Under the pieces are notes generated by a model. The model saw nothing but the letters and a program-made list of their open reading frames with translations, had not been told where the DNA came from and did no database searches. A program made the position numbers and the translations under genes. From positions 62,001-126,000 of the forward strand of contig NZ_LWAE01000006.1 of the NCBI RefSeq assembly GCF_001623875.1: a DNA stretch of 64,000 nucleotides, in the 5' to 3' direction. Source of the stretch: Clostridium magnum DSM 2767 (GTDB lineage Bacteria > Bacillota > Clostridia > Clostridiales > Clostridiaceae). Shown here in pieces: positions 52,034 to 60,483 of the stretch. How positions within the stretch are numbered: the first letter of the stretch is position 1; every line of letters begins with the position of its first letter.

Positions 52034-53308
52034 TTAATCTACTCTATTTGAAGAGTAGAGCTGATTTTTAGCCAGCAATCCAAAAATCATACGAATAAGT
52101 TTACGAGATGTTAGCGCGAGTGCTCGTTTGTGCTGATGTGTAGTTACTTCAGCAAATTTCTTCTGATAGAACTCTTGATATTCAGGAATATGGCAAACAA
52201 CACTTCCTGCAGCTTCTATGAGATAATAGCGTAAATAACGGTTACCAGCTTTGTTCATAGGTGTATTTTCAGCTTTAAAACCTCCAGATTGATTTTCTTT
52301 CCACACGATGCCAGCGTATTTAGCAATAGCATCATTACTAGGAAATGCATGCACACTTCCTAATTCAGCAAGAATGCCACTGGAGTAAACAGGGCCAAAA
52401 CCAGGAATAGACATTAATATTTTGTATTCCACAGGATTCATTCCCATAACAGCTTTTTCAATGGCTTTGTTAATACCTTTAAGTTCTTTATCAAAAGCCT
52501 GAATACAGTTGAAAGAACAAGCAATAGAGGTTGTTAATGGCTCATACAAACATTTATCAAGACGGTATGAATTACGTGCAGCTTGCTGCAAAATTTCAGC
52601 AGTCATCTGAGGATTAGAAATCCTTTTCCGACTTTTTCTATTGACGAAGTCAACAAGTTCTTCAATTGATGTATTTGCAATATCTTCGGAAGATAGAAAT
52701 TCAGTAAGTATTGAAGATGCGGTAGCACCGTATTTATTAGAAAAAGGATGATCTTCTCCCTGTAATAATGCAAATTCGCTGAACTTAAGAAATACATTGG
52801 ATAACATGTAAGTTTTTTCTCTAGTTAAGCATTCAACAATATGAAGTCTGTGCCTTGTAAGTCTTTGCAGAGCAAGATATTGAGAACCACGCCAAGGTTC
52901 AATATGAATTCTGCCAACTCTTGCAAAGTCAGCAATAACAAAAGAGTCAATGCCATCATTTTTATCAAGAGAATTAAAGGATTCTTTGTAGTTAGCAACT
53001 TCCTTAGGATTCAAGCAGTAAACATAAGGTTTGTAAGTCATAAGTTTTTCACTAGCAGATAAAAAATTGGCTATATGTACTCCATAAAAGGAAGTAGATT
53101 CTAAGCCGATTATAACAGCTTTAAAAGTATTGTTTTCTAAAACCTTAACAAGCATGGATTCAAGTTGCTCTGCACCAAATTGCGTATTAGGAACAGGTTT
53201 CATCTTAATCAAGAATTCCTGTTCAAAATTAATAGCAGAGACAACATTTTGTCTCGCACCAATATCGATACCAACAAATAGAGTTGATAAGTAATCTAAT
53301 TTCTTCAT
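52034..53308 (-). CDS. IS110-family transposase (DEDD recombinase)
   Basis: 424 aa. The N-terminal RuvC-like DEDD domain has FVGIDIGARQN (Asp), IGLESTSFYG (Glu) and KNDGIDSFVIADFAR (Asp). The C-terminal Transposase_20 domain has LMSIPGFGPVYSSGILAELG and the serine-containing SGGFKAENTPMNKAGNRYLR. ATG at 53308 after AAGGTGGTGATTTC. The frame is intact, so the element may be active. IS110 recombinases are guided by a bridge RNA encoded in the element's non-coding end. Confidence 0.93.
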   Translation of the reverse strand: MKKLDYLSTLFVGIDIGARQNVVSAINFEQEFLIKMKPVPNTQFGAEQLESMLVKVLENNTFKAVIIGLESTSFYGVHIANFLSASEKLMTYKPYVYCLNPKEVANYKESFNSLDKNDGIDSFVIADFARVGRIHIEPWRGSQYLALQRLTRHRLHIVECLTREKTYMLSNVFLKFSEFALLQGEDHPFSNKYGATASSILTEFLSSEDIANTSIEELVDFVNRKSRKRISNPQMTAEILQQAARNSYRLDKCLYEPLTTSIACSFNCIQAFDKELKGINKAIEKAVMGMNPVEYKILMSIPGFGPVYSSGILAELGSVHAFPSNDAIAKYAGIVWKENQSGGFKAENTPMNKAGNRYLRYYLIEAAGSVVCHIPEYQEFYQKKFAEVTTHQHKRALALTSRKLIRMIFGLLAKNQLYSSNRVD

Positions 53309-53690
53309 GAAATCACCACCTTTCAAAAATAATGAGGAAATTAGAAAGGATTATCCTAATCCAAAGTACTAACTGCAACCTCGCGTAATTAGCATTCATC
53401 CAGACGCAAAACCTTGCTGGTGGCTGCGAAAGGAGATGCAACATTTGTGTAAGCAGAATATGATACTTTGGTCAGGCTGCAAGCTTTACAGGCAATAACA
53501 CAATGTGTTTTGCAGGAGGAATACAGCAGTAACCTTCGCTAAAGTTCCGTTATGACTATTTTAGCATTAGAAAATCCTTTAATAAATAGTAGGTTAAAAC
53601 AGTATAGATCGGAAAGTATAAGAATCAGCAATACTGAATTGGGAGAATCCCCACTAGAAAAATTGAGATGCTTTCTTAATCTATACAAAA
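53309..53690 (-). ncRNA. candidate bridge RNA region (IS110 left end)
   Basis: Non-coding sequence directly upstream of the transposase, of the size and place where IS110-group elements encode their bridge RNA. CCAAAGTA (53361-53368) and TACTTTGG (53464-53471) could close a ~100-nt domain. AACACAATGTGTT (53497-53509) is a hairpin. GGATTA/TAATCC (53348-53362) forms another. I did not fold the whole region and cannot place the target- and donor-binding loops. Confidence 0.5.
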
Positions 53691-53704
53691 TATAAAAAAT
53701 AAAT

Positions 53705-53738
53705 AAGTTTATAGGCAGTAAATAACTGCTATAAACTT
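53705..53738. repeat. long inverted repeat upstream of putP
   Basis: AAGTTTATAGGCAGT pairs with ACTGCTATAAACTT (one bulged base), ending 7 nt before the putP ribosome site. There is no U-tract. It may be a leader hairpin, an operator, or the remains of the terminator that stood here before IS110 arrived. Confidence 0.6.
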
Positions 53739-53759
53739 ATTATACGAGGAGAATTGGAT

Positions 53760-55229
53760 ATGAATTATTACTCATTTTCAGCGGTCGCTCTGTACTTACT
53801 AATTTTACTTCTAATTGGGTATCACTCTTACAGAAAAACGAATGACATTTCAGATTATATGATTGGAAGCAGAGGTTTAGGCCCTATGGTTACTGCCCTA
53901 TCTGCTGGTGCTAGTGATATGAGTGGATGGATGCTTATGGGTCTTCCTGGAGCTGTATATAGTACAGGTATTTCTAGTATGTGGCTTGGTATTGGTTTAA
54001 CCATAGGGGCTTATTTTAATTATCGTCTTTTAGCTCCAAGATTTAGAATTTATACAGAAGTTGCCAGTGATTCTCTAACTGTTCCAGATTATCTTGAAAA
54101 CAGATTTAAAGATGATTCTAAGATGTTGAGACTTGTATCTGGTGTAATAATACTTGTTTTCTTTATTTTGTATGTTTCTTCTGGTATTGTAGCTGGAGGA
54201 AAGCTATTTAAGGACTTGCTAGGACTTACATATACTTCTGGAGTAGTGGTTACAGTAACCATAGTTGTACTCTACACCTATTTTGGGGGATTTTTAGCTG
54301 TAACTCTCACAGATTTTTTTCAAGGTTGTCTTATGTTCGTTGTATTAGTTATGGTACCTACTGTAGCATATATGAACATAGGTGTAGATCCAGGTACCTT
54401 TGTATCTAAAGTAAAACATATTGATCCTGCACTATTTGACATACTTAGAGGAACGACTTTATCTACAATTATTGGATTCTTAGCTTGGGGACTTGGTTAT
54501 TTTGGCCAACCTCATATTATAGTTCGCTTTATGGCTATTAAATGTGCAAAAGAACTGATTTCGGCAAGAAGGATAGGTATAGGTTGGATGGCTATAGGAC
54601 TTTTAGGCGCCATGGCAAGCGGCCTTATAGGACTTGTATTTTTTACATCTAATAACCAACCGCTAAAAGATCCTGAGATGGTTTTTCTTCGTTTAGGAGA
54701 TGTACTATTTCATCCTTTTATCACTGGAATAGTACTTTCAGCTGTACTTTCTGCAATTATGAGTACTATTTCTTCTCAGCTTTTAGTTTGTTCAAGTTCT
54801 ATAACAAAGGATTTTTATCTCACATTTTTTAACAAGGAAGCATCAGAAAAGACTCAAATGTTTATAGGAAGAATATCTGTACTTATAATTGCTGCTTTCG
54901 GGATAATATTTGCATATGTACCAAACAAAACAATACTTAACATAGTAGGGCAGGCATGGGCTGGATTTGGTTCTGCATTTGGACCACTGATTCTAATAAG
55001 TCTTTACTGGAAACGAATGACAAAGTGGGGTGCACTGTCCGGTATGGTTGTAGGTGGTTTAACAGTTATTATATGGATTGTATCAGGATTATCTTCTTAT
55101 TTATATGAAATGATTCCAGGTTTTACTTTATCACTTATATCTATTATAGTTGTAAGTCTTTTAACAAAAAAACCTGATGAAGCAATAGTTAAAGAATTTA
55201 AAACTATGGAAGAGCACTTAACTGACTAG
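53760..55229 (+). CDS. putP: sodium/proline symporter
   Basis: 489 aa, about 13 transmembrane segments, SSS family. TNDISDYMIGSRGLGPMVTALSAGASDMSGWMLMGLPG is the family N-terminus with the sodium-site Asp and Ser residues. GFLAWGLGYFGQPHIIVRFMA and SAIMSTISSQLLVCSS match PutP. ATG at 53760 is placed 8 nt after GAGGAG. It should supply proline to the prd pathway. The IS110 element now separates it from the prd operon. Confidence 0.93.
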   Translation: MNYYSFSAVALYLLILLLIGYHSYRKTNDISDYMIGSRGLGPMVTALSAGASDMSGWMLMGLPGAVYSTGISSMWLGIGLTIGAYFNYRLLAPRFRIYTEVASDSLTVPDYLENRFKDDSKMLRLVSGVIILVFFILYVSSGIVAGGKLFKDLLGLTYTSGVVVTVTIVVLYTYFGGFLAVTLTDFFQGCLMFVVLVMVPTVAYMNIGVDPGTFVSKVKHIDPALFDILRGTTLSTIIGFLAWGLGYFGQPHIIVRFMAIKCAKELISARRIGIGWMAIGLLGAMASGLIGLVFFTSNNQPLKDPEMVFLRLGDVLFHPFITGIVLSAVLSAIMSTISSQLLVCSSSITKDFYLTFFNKEASEKTQMFIGRISVLIIAAFGIIFAYVPNKTILNIVGQAWAGFGSAFGPLILISLYWKRMTKWGALSGMVVGGLTVIIWIVSGLSSYLYEMIPGFTLSLISIIVVSLLTKKPDEAIVKEFKTMEEHLTD

Positions 55230-55246
55230 TAAAGGTGTGACTAAGG

Positions 55247-55290
55247 GCTGTCTCACAATAGAGTAATTTCTATGTGGGGCAGCACTTTTT
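55247..55290 (+). terminator. terminator of putP
   Basis: GCTG...CACAATAGA pairs imperfectly with TCTATGTG...CAGC, followed by CTTTTTATTTTTT. Confidence 0.65.
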
Positions 55291-55417
55291 ATTTTTTACA
55301 TTAAATATGTATTACTTTAGTTATAGGTTATTTAACCTGTTAAGATAATTAATTTGAAAGTTATGGATAAATTATTGAAAACTAAGATTAAGACCCTTTA
55401 TATGCAAAGAATAAAAG

Positions 55418-55451
55418 CCCCTTTAGTGGAAAAACTAATGTCAGAAAGGGG
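55418..55451 (+). promoter_or_regulatory. hairpin that could mask the ribosome site of the 44-aa gene
   Basis: CCCCTTT (55418-55424) pairs with AAAGGGG (55445-55451), and the GGGG belongs to the ribosome site GGGGAGAG of the gene at 55461. Pairing would hide it. The rest of 55291-55460 shows nothing that I can support. Confidence 0.45.
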
Positions 55452-55460
55452 AGAGAAAAA

Positions 55461-55595
55461 ATGACTGATAGAGTACACCATAAGGCAAGCAATAGAGAAA
55501 ATAAGAGAAATGATGTAAATAGACCATCAGGTAATAGAAAAAATAGAAAAAATCCTCCAGAGTATGAAAATTTTAATGGACAGCCAATTCAATAA
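55461..55595 (+). CDS. small hydrophilic protein, 44 aa
   Basis: MTDRVHHKASNRENKRNDV opens a protein made almost wholly of Asn, Arg, Lys, Asp and Glu with a PPEYENFNGQPIQ tail. It has no hydrophobic core, so it is likely disordered. A strong ribosome site and two similar neighbours support it. The composition resembles minor small acid-soluble spore proteins, but I do not recognise the family. Confidence 0.6.
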   Translation: MTDRVHHKASNRENKRNDVNRPSGNRKNRKNPPEYENFNGQPIQ

Positions 55596-55632
55596 GAAGG
55601 TAAAAAGGTTAATTGTTTAAAGGAGTGTAATT

Positions 55633-55746
55633 ATGAGTAAAGGTAAAAAATCAGAAATAAATAGCCAAGAAGTAAATGTAGGTGCAAAAAGAACTCAGAG
55701 TAGTAATTCTCAGGAGAAAGATGAAAAAAAGAAAAGGAAGGGTTAG
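55633..55746 (+). CDS. small hydrophilic protein, 37 aa
   Basis: MSKGKKSEINSQEVNVGAKR... ends in EKDEKKKRKG. AAAGGAGTG lies 5 nt upstream of the ATG. Highly charged, no hydrophobic core. Second of three tandem small genes; it ends 2 bp before the third. The function is unknown; a spore-specific role is a guess from composition. Confidence 0.58.
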   Translation: MSKGKKSEINSQEVNVGAKRTQSSNSQEKDEKKKRKG

Positions 55747-55748
55747 CT

Positions 55749-55886
55749 ATGACGAATAAAGTTGAAGGAACAGATTTACAACATGACATGAGAAAGAGAA
55801 ATAATAAACCTGGAAGTAAATTTAATGGATTAGACGGTGGGAAAGTAATAAGAGAAGGAAAGCAGATTGTAAAGACACAAGATTAG
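55749..55886 (+). CDS. small hydrophilic protein, 45 aa
   Basis: MTNKVEGTDLQHDMRKRNNK then KPGSKFNGLDGGKVIREGKQIVKTQD. GGAAGGG lies just upstream, inside the previous gene, so translation is probably coupled. Also highly charged and probably disordered. The terminator at 55941 closes the three-gene unit. Confidence 0.58.
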   Translation: MTNKVEGTDLQHDMRKRNNKPGSKFNGLDGGKVIREGKQIVKTQD

Positions 55887-55940
55887 CATAATAATGTTTA
55901 CTTTAAGTTCTGAATAGGCTTATAATTATTAGGTATATAA

Positions 55941-55978
55941 AACAAAATCCACAGTTGCTGCCTGTGGATTTTGTTTTA
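55941..55978 (+). terminator. terminator of the three small genes
   Basis: AACAAAATCCACAG pairs with CTGTGGATTTTGTT, ending in TTGTTTT. Confidence 0.85.
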
Positions 55979-56062
55979 AGATCTCTGAAAGAAAATATCC
56001 GTGGCATCTTTCATTAACTATTTTTTAAAGGTGCTCAAATATTAATTAAGGTGATGCTTACT

Positions 56063-56674
56063 ATGAAAAAGTTAGATAGAGAATTCTATAATAGAGATAC
56101 TGTACTTGTTGCAAAAGAGCTTTTAGGAAAGATCATAGTTCATGAAATTAGTGGACAAAAGTTATCGGCAAGAATTGTTGAAACAGAAGCTTATATGGGA
56201 GTTACGGACAAGGCTGCTCACTCATATGGCGGCAGGAGAACACCTAGAGTAGAGGTTATGTATGGAAAGCCAGGATTTTCATATGTTTTTATTATATATG
56301 GCATGTATTATTGCTTTAATACCGTCACTAGGGAGGAAGGAACTCCTCAAGCAGTTCTGATTAGAGCTGTAGAACCAATAGACGGAGTAAACTCAATGGC
56401 TCAAAATAGATTTAAAAAGCCATATGATCAGTTAAGCAAAAGCCAAATAAAAAACTTAACTAATGGACCTGGCAAGTTGTGTGGAGCTCTACTAATTGAT
56501 AAGACACAAAATGGAGAAGATTTATGTGGTAATAAGCTATATATAGAAGAGGGAGGCAATGAAGAATTTAATATAATATCTGCAAAGCGGGTAGGCATCG
56601 ATTATGCAGAGGAAGCAAAGGATTATCCCTGGAGATTCTATATTGAAGGCAATAAATGTGTATCAGTAAAATGA
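56063..56674 (+). CDS. mpg: 3-methyladenine DNA glycosylase (AAG/MPG family)
   Basis: It excises alkylated or deaminated purines. RIVETEAYMGVTDKAAHSYGGRRTPRVEVMYGKPGFSYVFIIYGMYYCFN contains the catalytic Glu and the conserved YGMY block. LTNGPGKLCGAL follows. 203 aa, normal for bacterial AAG. ATG at 56063 after AAGGTG is preferred to the upstream GTG/ATG. The GIY-YIG gene follows after 24 bp. Confidence 0.94.
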   Translation: MKKLDREFYNRDTVLVAKELLGKIIVHEISGQKLSARIVETEAYMGVTDKAAHSYGGRRTPRVEVMYGKPGFSYVFIIYGMYYCFNTVTREEGTPQAVLIRAVEPIDGVNSMAQNRFKKPYDQLSKSQIKNLTNGPGKLCGALLIDKTQNGEDLCGNKLYIEEGGNEEFNIISAKRVGIDYAEEAKDYPWRFYIEGNKCVSVK

Positions 56675-56698
56675 AGTATTGATAGTGGATGGGGTAAA

Positions 56699-56950
56699 AT
56701 GAATTACGTATATATTTTAAAATGTAGTGATGGAACTTTATATACCGGGTATACCAATAATTTGAAAAAAAGGTTAGAGGTTCACAATAGGGGGAAGGGT
56801 GCTAAATATACAAGATGTAGATTGCCTGTAGAGTTAGTGTATTTTGAAGAGTATTCTACAAAAAGCGAGGCTACAAAAAGAGAGTATGCTATAAAACAAC
56901 TTACAAGAGAAAGTAAAATAAAATTAACGGAAAATAATACTAATATATAA
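56699..56950 (+). CDS. GIY-YIG domain protein (YhbQ/UPF0213-like)
   Basis: 83 aa, a single GIY-YIG nuclease fold: YVYILKCSDGTLYTGYTNNLKKRLEVHNRGKGAKYTR has the paired Tyr strands and Arg, and ELVYFEEYSTKSEATKREYAIK carries the metal-binding Glu. Stand-alone proteins of this size are widespread, with proposed roles in DNA repair. It is probably cotranscribed with mpg. Confidence 0.9.
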   Translation: MNYVYILKCSDGTLYTGYTNNLKKRLEVHNRGKGAKYTRCRLPVELVYFEEYSTKSEATKREYAIKQLTRESKIKLTENNTNI

Positions 56951-56978
56951 CTCCATGGTCTCTAAGGCTATGGAGTTT
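56949..56978 (+). terminator. terminator of mpg operon
   Basis: AACTCCAT pairs with ATGGAGTT, followed by TAAAGG; the U-tract is weak. Confidence 0.55.
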
Positions 56979-57088
56979 AAAGGTTTTGAGCTGCTTTTTA
57001 TATTTTGTATAAAAATTTCCATTAATTTTTCACAATTAGTCAATTAAATACATATTATACATTAAAGCAATATTAGGAGTGGGGCTTA

Positions 57089-58156
57089 TTGTTATATGCA
57101 CTAATTCTTGCAGGTGGAAAAGGAACAAGACTTTATCCTCTTTCCAGATCTAAAAATCCAAAGCAATTTATAAAAATTGTAAACAATAAGAGCTTTCTAA
57201 GGAATACAGTAGATAGAATTAAGCCTTTAGTAGACACAGAAAATATTTATGTGGTTACTAATGAGGAATATATAGATAAAGTTTATGAGGAATTACCAGA
57301 TATAGATAAAATAAATATATTTGCAGAACCGGCTAATAAGGAAACTGCCACATGCATTGGTCTTTCTGCAGTTAAATTATTAAAAAAGGATCCTAGTGCA
57401 ACTATGATAATTTTGCCATCAGATCATTATATAGAAAATCAAAAATTGTTTATAGATACAATAACTCAAGCAAAAGAGATTGCAGAAAAAAGACGAGGGC
57501 TTGTAACTATAGGCGTATCACCCACAAGACCAGAAACTGGATATGGATATATAGAAATGGGAGAGAGGGTAAATGGGGATATTGCTAGTTTTAAAGTTGA
57601 GCGATTTCTAGAAAAGCCTAATATAGAAGTAGCAAAGGACTTATTATTAAAGGGAACCTATCTTTGGAACAGTGGTATGTTTGTATGGAGAGCAGATGCA
57701 TACTTAAGGGAAATGCAGAAGTATCTTCCTAAGATGTATAAGAATATGATGACTATATATCAAAATCTAGATACTAATCAAGAAGAACAGACAATAAAAA
57801 ATGAATACGAACTAATAGATGGAATATCTGTAGATTTTGGTATTATGCAAAAAACTAGAAAAGCTTATGTAGTAAAATGTGAATTTTTATGGGATGATAT
57901 AGGTACCTTTACGGCATTAGGAAGATTTTTAAAGGATTCTGCAGGGAATAATGTAACAGGTAATGTGTTTTTAGAGTCTAGTGAAAGATGTACTATATTT
58001 GGAGAAAATAAACTTATCATTGCTTTTGGAGTTAAAGATTTAATAATAGTAGAATCAGGAGATGTAATACTAGTTTTAGACAAAAATAAGGATCAAGAAA
58101 TAAAGTATCTTGTAGATCTGCTAAAGAATAGAGGAAATATGGATAAATATTTATAG
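57089..58156 (+). CDS. manC: mannose-1-phosphate guanylyltransferase
   Basis: It makes GDP-mannose from mannose-1-phosphate and GTP. LILAGGKGTRLYPLSRSKNPKQF is the nucleotidyltransferase signature, IILPSDHYIEN the metal-binding segment, and FLEKPN...YLWNSGMFVWRAD the sugar-binding block. 355 aa, without the isomerase domain of long ManC/XanB proteins. TTG start after TAGGAGTGGGG. Its terminator resembles the end of the 130-bp repeat. It may feed glycan synthesis together with the glycosyltransferase at 62737. Confidence 0.88.
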   Translation: MLYALILAGGKGTRLYPLSRSKNPKQFIKIVNNKSFLRNTVDRIKPLVDTENIYVVTNEEYIDKVYEELPDIDKINIFAEPANKETATCIGLSAVKLLKKDPSATMIILPSDHYIENQKLFIDTITQAKEIAEKRRGLVTIGVSPTRPETGYGYIEMGERVNGDIASFKVERFLEKPNIEVAKDLLLKGTYLWNSGMFVWRADAYLREMQKYLPKMYKNMMTIYQNLDTNQEEQTIKNEYELIDGISVDFGIMQKTRKAYVVKCEFLWDDIGTFTALGRFLKDSAGNNVTGNVFLESSERCTIFGENKLIIAFGVKDLIIVESGDVILVLDKNKDQEIKYLVDLLKNRGNMDKYL

Positions 58157-58160
58157 TTAT

Positions 58161-58210
58161 ATAAAGTTTCAATCAGATGGGGTTTGTTTATGATCACATC
58201 TGATTTTTCC
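58161..58210 (+). terminator. terminator possibly derived from a 130-bp repeat end
   Basis: AATCAGATG pairs with CATCTGATT, followed by TTTCCATTTTT. The preceding AAAGTTTCAATCAGATGGGG resembles the repeat right end (ACTTGAATCAGATGGGG). Confidence 0.6.
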
Positions 58211-58354
58211 ATTTTTAGGTATCTGCAAAAATTTATAAATCTTTAATTTAAATAATATGATAATATATGATAAAATGTAGAGGAGATTAATGTAAATATA
58301 GGGTGAAATCGCAGAAATTAATAATATAATAATAAATTATAGGAGATAAATTTT

Positions 58355-59608
58355 ATGAAAGTACTTTATTATGATTGTTTTTCAGGTATAAGTGGAGATA
58401 TGAATTTAGGAGCTTTAGTAGATATAGGGGTGGATAAGGAATATTTAATAAGTGAACTTTTAAAATTAAATATTTCTGGATATAAATTAAGTATAAAAAG
58501 AGATGTGAAAAATGGCATTAGCGGTACTAAGGTTGATGTGATTTTAGAAAATGATCATAGTCATGATGAAGATCATAACCATGGAGAAGATCTTCACAGC
58601 CATAAACATAATGACCATCATCATGAACATAGAAATTTAAAGGATATAGAAAATATAATACAATCTAGCAGTTTAAATGAAAATATAAAAAGCATAAGCT
58701 TAAAAATATTTAAAAAGGTTGCTGAAGCAGAAGCAAAAGTTCATAATAAAAGCATAGAAGAAGTTCATTTTCATGAAGTAGGTGCAGTTGATTCTATAGT
58801 TGATATTGTGGGTGCTGCTATTTGTCTTGATTATTTAAAGGTGGACAAAATGAGGTCTTCTACCATAGAAGTAGGATTAGGATTTGTTAAGTGTGCTCAT
58901 GGGTTATTACCAATTCCTGCACCAGCTACAGCAGAAATATTAAAAGATACACCTATAAAGGCGAGTATACCTTTTGAAGCAACAACACCAACTGGTGCAG
59001 CTATTTTAGCCTATGCAGTTGATGAATTTACTGATAGCAAGAATTTTAGTATAAAAAGAATTGGATATGGAATAGGTACAAAAGATAATAAAGATGTTCC
59101 AAATATTTTGAGGGTATTCATTGGAGAAGAGAACTTAATGGATGGATCTAAGGGTGAGTGTAAAGATACAGACTTTCTTCAGGATGAAGTTGAAGTTATG
59201 GAATGCAATATAGATGACATGAACCCAGAGATGTATGAGTATATTATGGAGCAACTTTTTGCAAATGGAGCATTAGATGTTTACATGACACCTATAATAA
59301 TGAAGAAAGAAAGACCAGGTGTTAAGTTAAATGTATTATACACATCTGATAACGAGAAGATAATTAGGGAAATAGTTTTGATGCAGACTACCACATTAGG
59401 ATTTAGAAAATATAAAGCTCAAAGGAATATGCTGAAAAGGGAGTTTTCTAAAGTTAAAACTAAATATGGTGAAATAACTGTGAAAAATGCTTATTATAAT
59501 GGCAAGATAATAAAATCTAAACCCGAATATGAAGAGTGCAAAAGAATTGCATTAGATAACAATATCAATATAAATGAAGTTTATAAAGAAGTGGTATCCC
59601 TAATTTAG
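58355..59608 (+). CDS. larC: LarC, nickel insertion protein of the NPN cofactor
   Basis: It inserts nickel into the pyridinium bis-thiocarboxylate cofactor of lactate racemase and related enzymes (CTP-dependent). YYDCFSGISGDMNLGALVD is the N-terminal signature. A His-rich stretch (about residues 69-95, HSHDEDHNHGEDLHSHKH) probably binds nickel. EVHFHEVGAVDSIVDIVGAA and the C-terminal CTP-binding half follow. 417 aa in one frame, whereas in Lactobacillus plantarum it is made by frameshifting from two ORFs. Confidence 0.93.
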   Translation: MKVLYYDCFSGISGDMNLGALVDIGVDKEYLISELLKLNISGYKLSIKRDVKNGISGTKVDVILENDHSHDEDHNHGEDLHSHKHNDHHHEHRNLKDIENIIQSSSLNENIKSISLKIFKKVAEAEAKVHNKSIEEVHFHEVGAVDSIVDIVGAAICLDYLKVDKMRSSTIEVGLGFVKCAHGLLPIPAPATAEILKDTPIKASIPFEATTPTGAAILAYAVDEFTDSKNFSIKRIGYGIGTKDNKDVPNILRVFIGEENLMDGSKGECKDTDFLQDEVEVMECNIDDMNPEMYEYIMEQLFANGALDVYMTPIIMKKERPGVKLNVLYTSDNEKIIREIVLMQTTTLGFRKYKAQRNMLKREFSKVKTKYGEITVKNAYYNGKIIKSKPEYEECKRIALDNNININEVYKEVVSLI

Positions 59609-59612
59609 TCGT

Positions 59613-59640
59613 ATGAAGTAAAAACTTAAATTACATGGGG
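59613..59640 (-). repeat. decayed right end of the 130-bp repeat
   Basis: ATGAAGTAAAAACTTAAATT resembles the ATGAAGTGAAAACTTGAATC that opens the right end of full copies. The rest of the element is absent. The match is short and lies in AT-rich sequence. Confidence 0.3.
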
Positions 59641-59649
59641 GTTATGCAA

Positions 59650-60450
59650 ATGATTAATGATAAAAAATATGAGAGTTTAATAAAAAGCTTAAAAGACTTA
59701 GGCAGTGTAGTTATAGCTTTTTCCGGTGGCGTAGATAGTACTTTTTTAATGAGGGCTGCTAAAGAAGCGCTTGAAGATAAGGTGCTAGCGGTTACTATAG
59801 TTTCTCCATATATTCCTAAGTGGGAGATAGAAGAGGCTAAGGAAATAGTAAAAGAACTTAATGTAAAACACCAGTTGATAGAAGTACCAGTTATTTTAGA
59901 TGATATAAAATATAATCCAGATGATAGGTGCTATTTATGTAAGAACTTTGTTTTTAGCAAGATTATAGAATTACAAAAAGAAAAAGGTTTCCAATGTGTA
60001 ATAGATGGAACTAACTTAGATGATACTAAAGATTATAGACCTGGAATGAGGGCACTTAAAGAATTAAAAGTAGTCAGTCCTCTTTTAGAAAATAACATAA
60101 CGAAGGATGATATTAGAAGATTTTCAAAGGAATTAGGATTAAGTACTTGGGATAAGCCAGCTTATGCTTGTTTACTTTCAAGAATTCCATATAATCAGGA
60201 AATAAAATTTGAAGAATTAAGAAAAATTGAAAACTCAGAAATACATTTAATGAAACTTGGATTTAAAGGCGTTAGAGTAAGAAGTCATGGTGATTTAGCT
60301 AGAATTGAGGTTCAAAGACAGGATAGAAAAAGAATTTGCGATGAAAAATTAATGGATAAAATATGTGAAAAATTTAAAGAATTAGGGTTTAAATATGTGA
60401 CTTTAGATTTACAAGGCTACAAGATGGGGAGTCTTAACAAAAATAATTAG
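59650..60450 (+). CDS. larE: LarE, sulfur transferase of the NPN cofactor
   Basis: A PP-loop ATPase that activates the carboxylates of the cofactor precursor and adds sulfur. SGGVDS is at residues 25-30. Cys94 and Cys97 (DDRCYLCKNF) and Cys174 (YACLLSRIPY) form a three-cysteine set that fits the iron-sulfur type of LarE rather than the single-Cys sacrificial type; this is inference. ATG at 59650 after GGGGG; the frame is open from 59635. Between larC and larB. Confidence 0.92.
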   Translation: MINDKKYESLIKSLKDLGSVVIAFSGGVDSTFLMRAAKEALEDKVLAVTIVSPYIPKWEIEEAKEIVKELNVKHQLIEVPVILDDIKYNPDDRCYLCKNFVFSKIIELQKEKGFQCVIDGTNLDDTKDYRPGMRALKELKVVSPLLENNITKDDIRRFSKELGLSTWDKPAYACLLSRIPYNQEIKFEELRKIENSEIHLMKLGFKGVRVRSHGDLARIEVQRQDRKRICDEKLMDKICEKFKELGFKYVTLDLQGYKMGSLNKNN

Positions 60451-60483
60451 ATCTAGAGGTTTACTTAAGAAAAGGGTGAAATT

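Larger units (their letters stand above)
52034..53690 (-). mobile_element. IS110-family insertion element
   Basis: It comprises the transposase gene and the roughly 350-bp non-coding left end upstream of it. IS110 elements lack long terminal inverted repeats, so the exact ends cannot be fixed from one copy; the coordinates are approximate and the right end probably extends below 52034. Short direct repeats near both edges (GAAAGTAT at 52006 and 53612; TTAATCTA at 52034 and 53676) are candidates but could be chance. It lies between the prd operon and putP. Confidence 0.7.
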
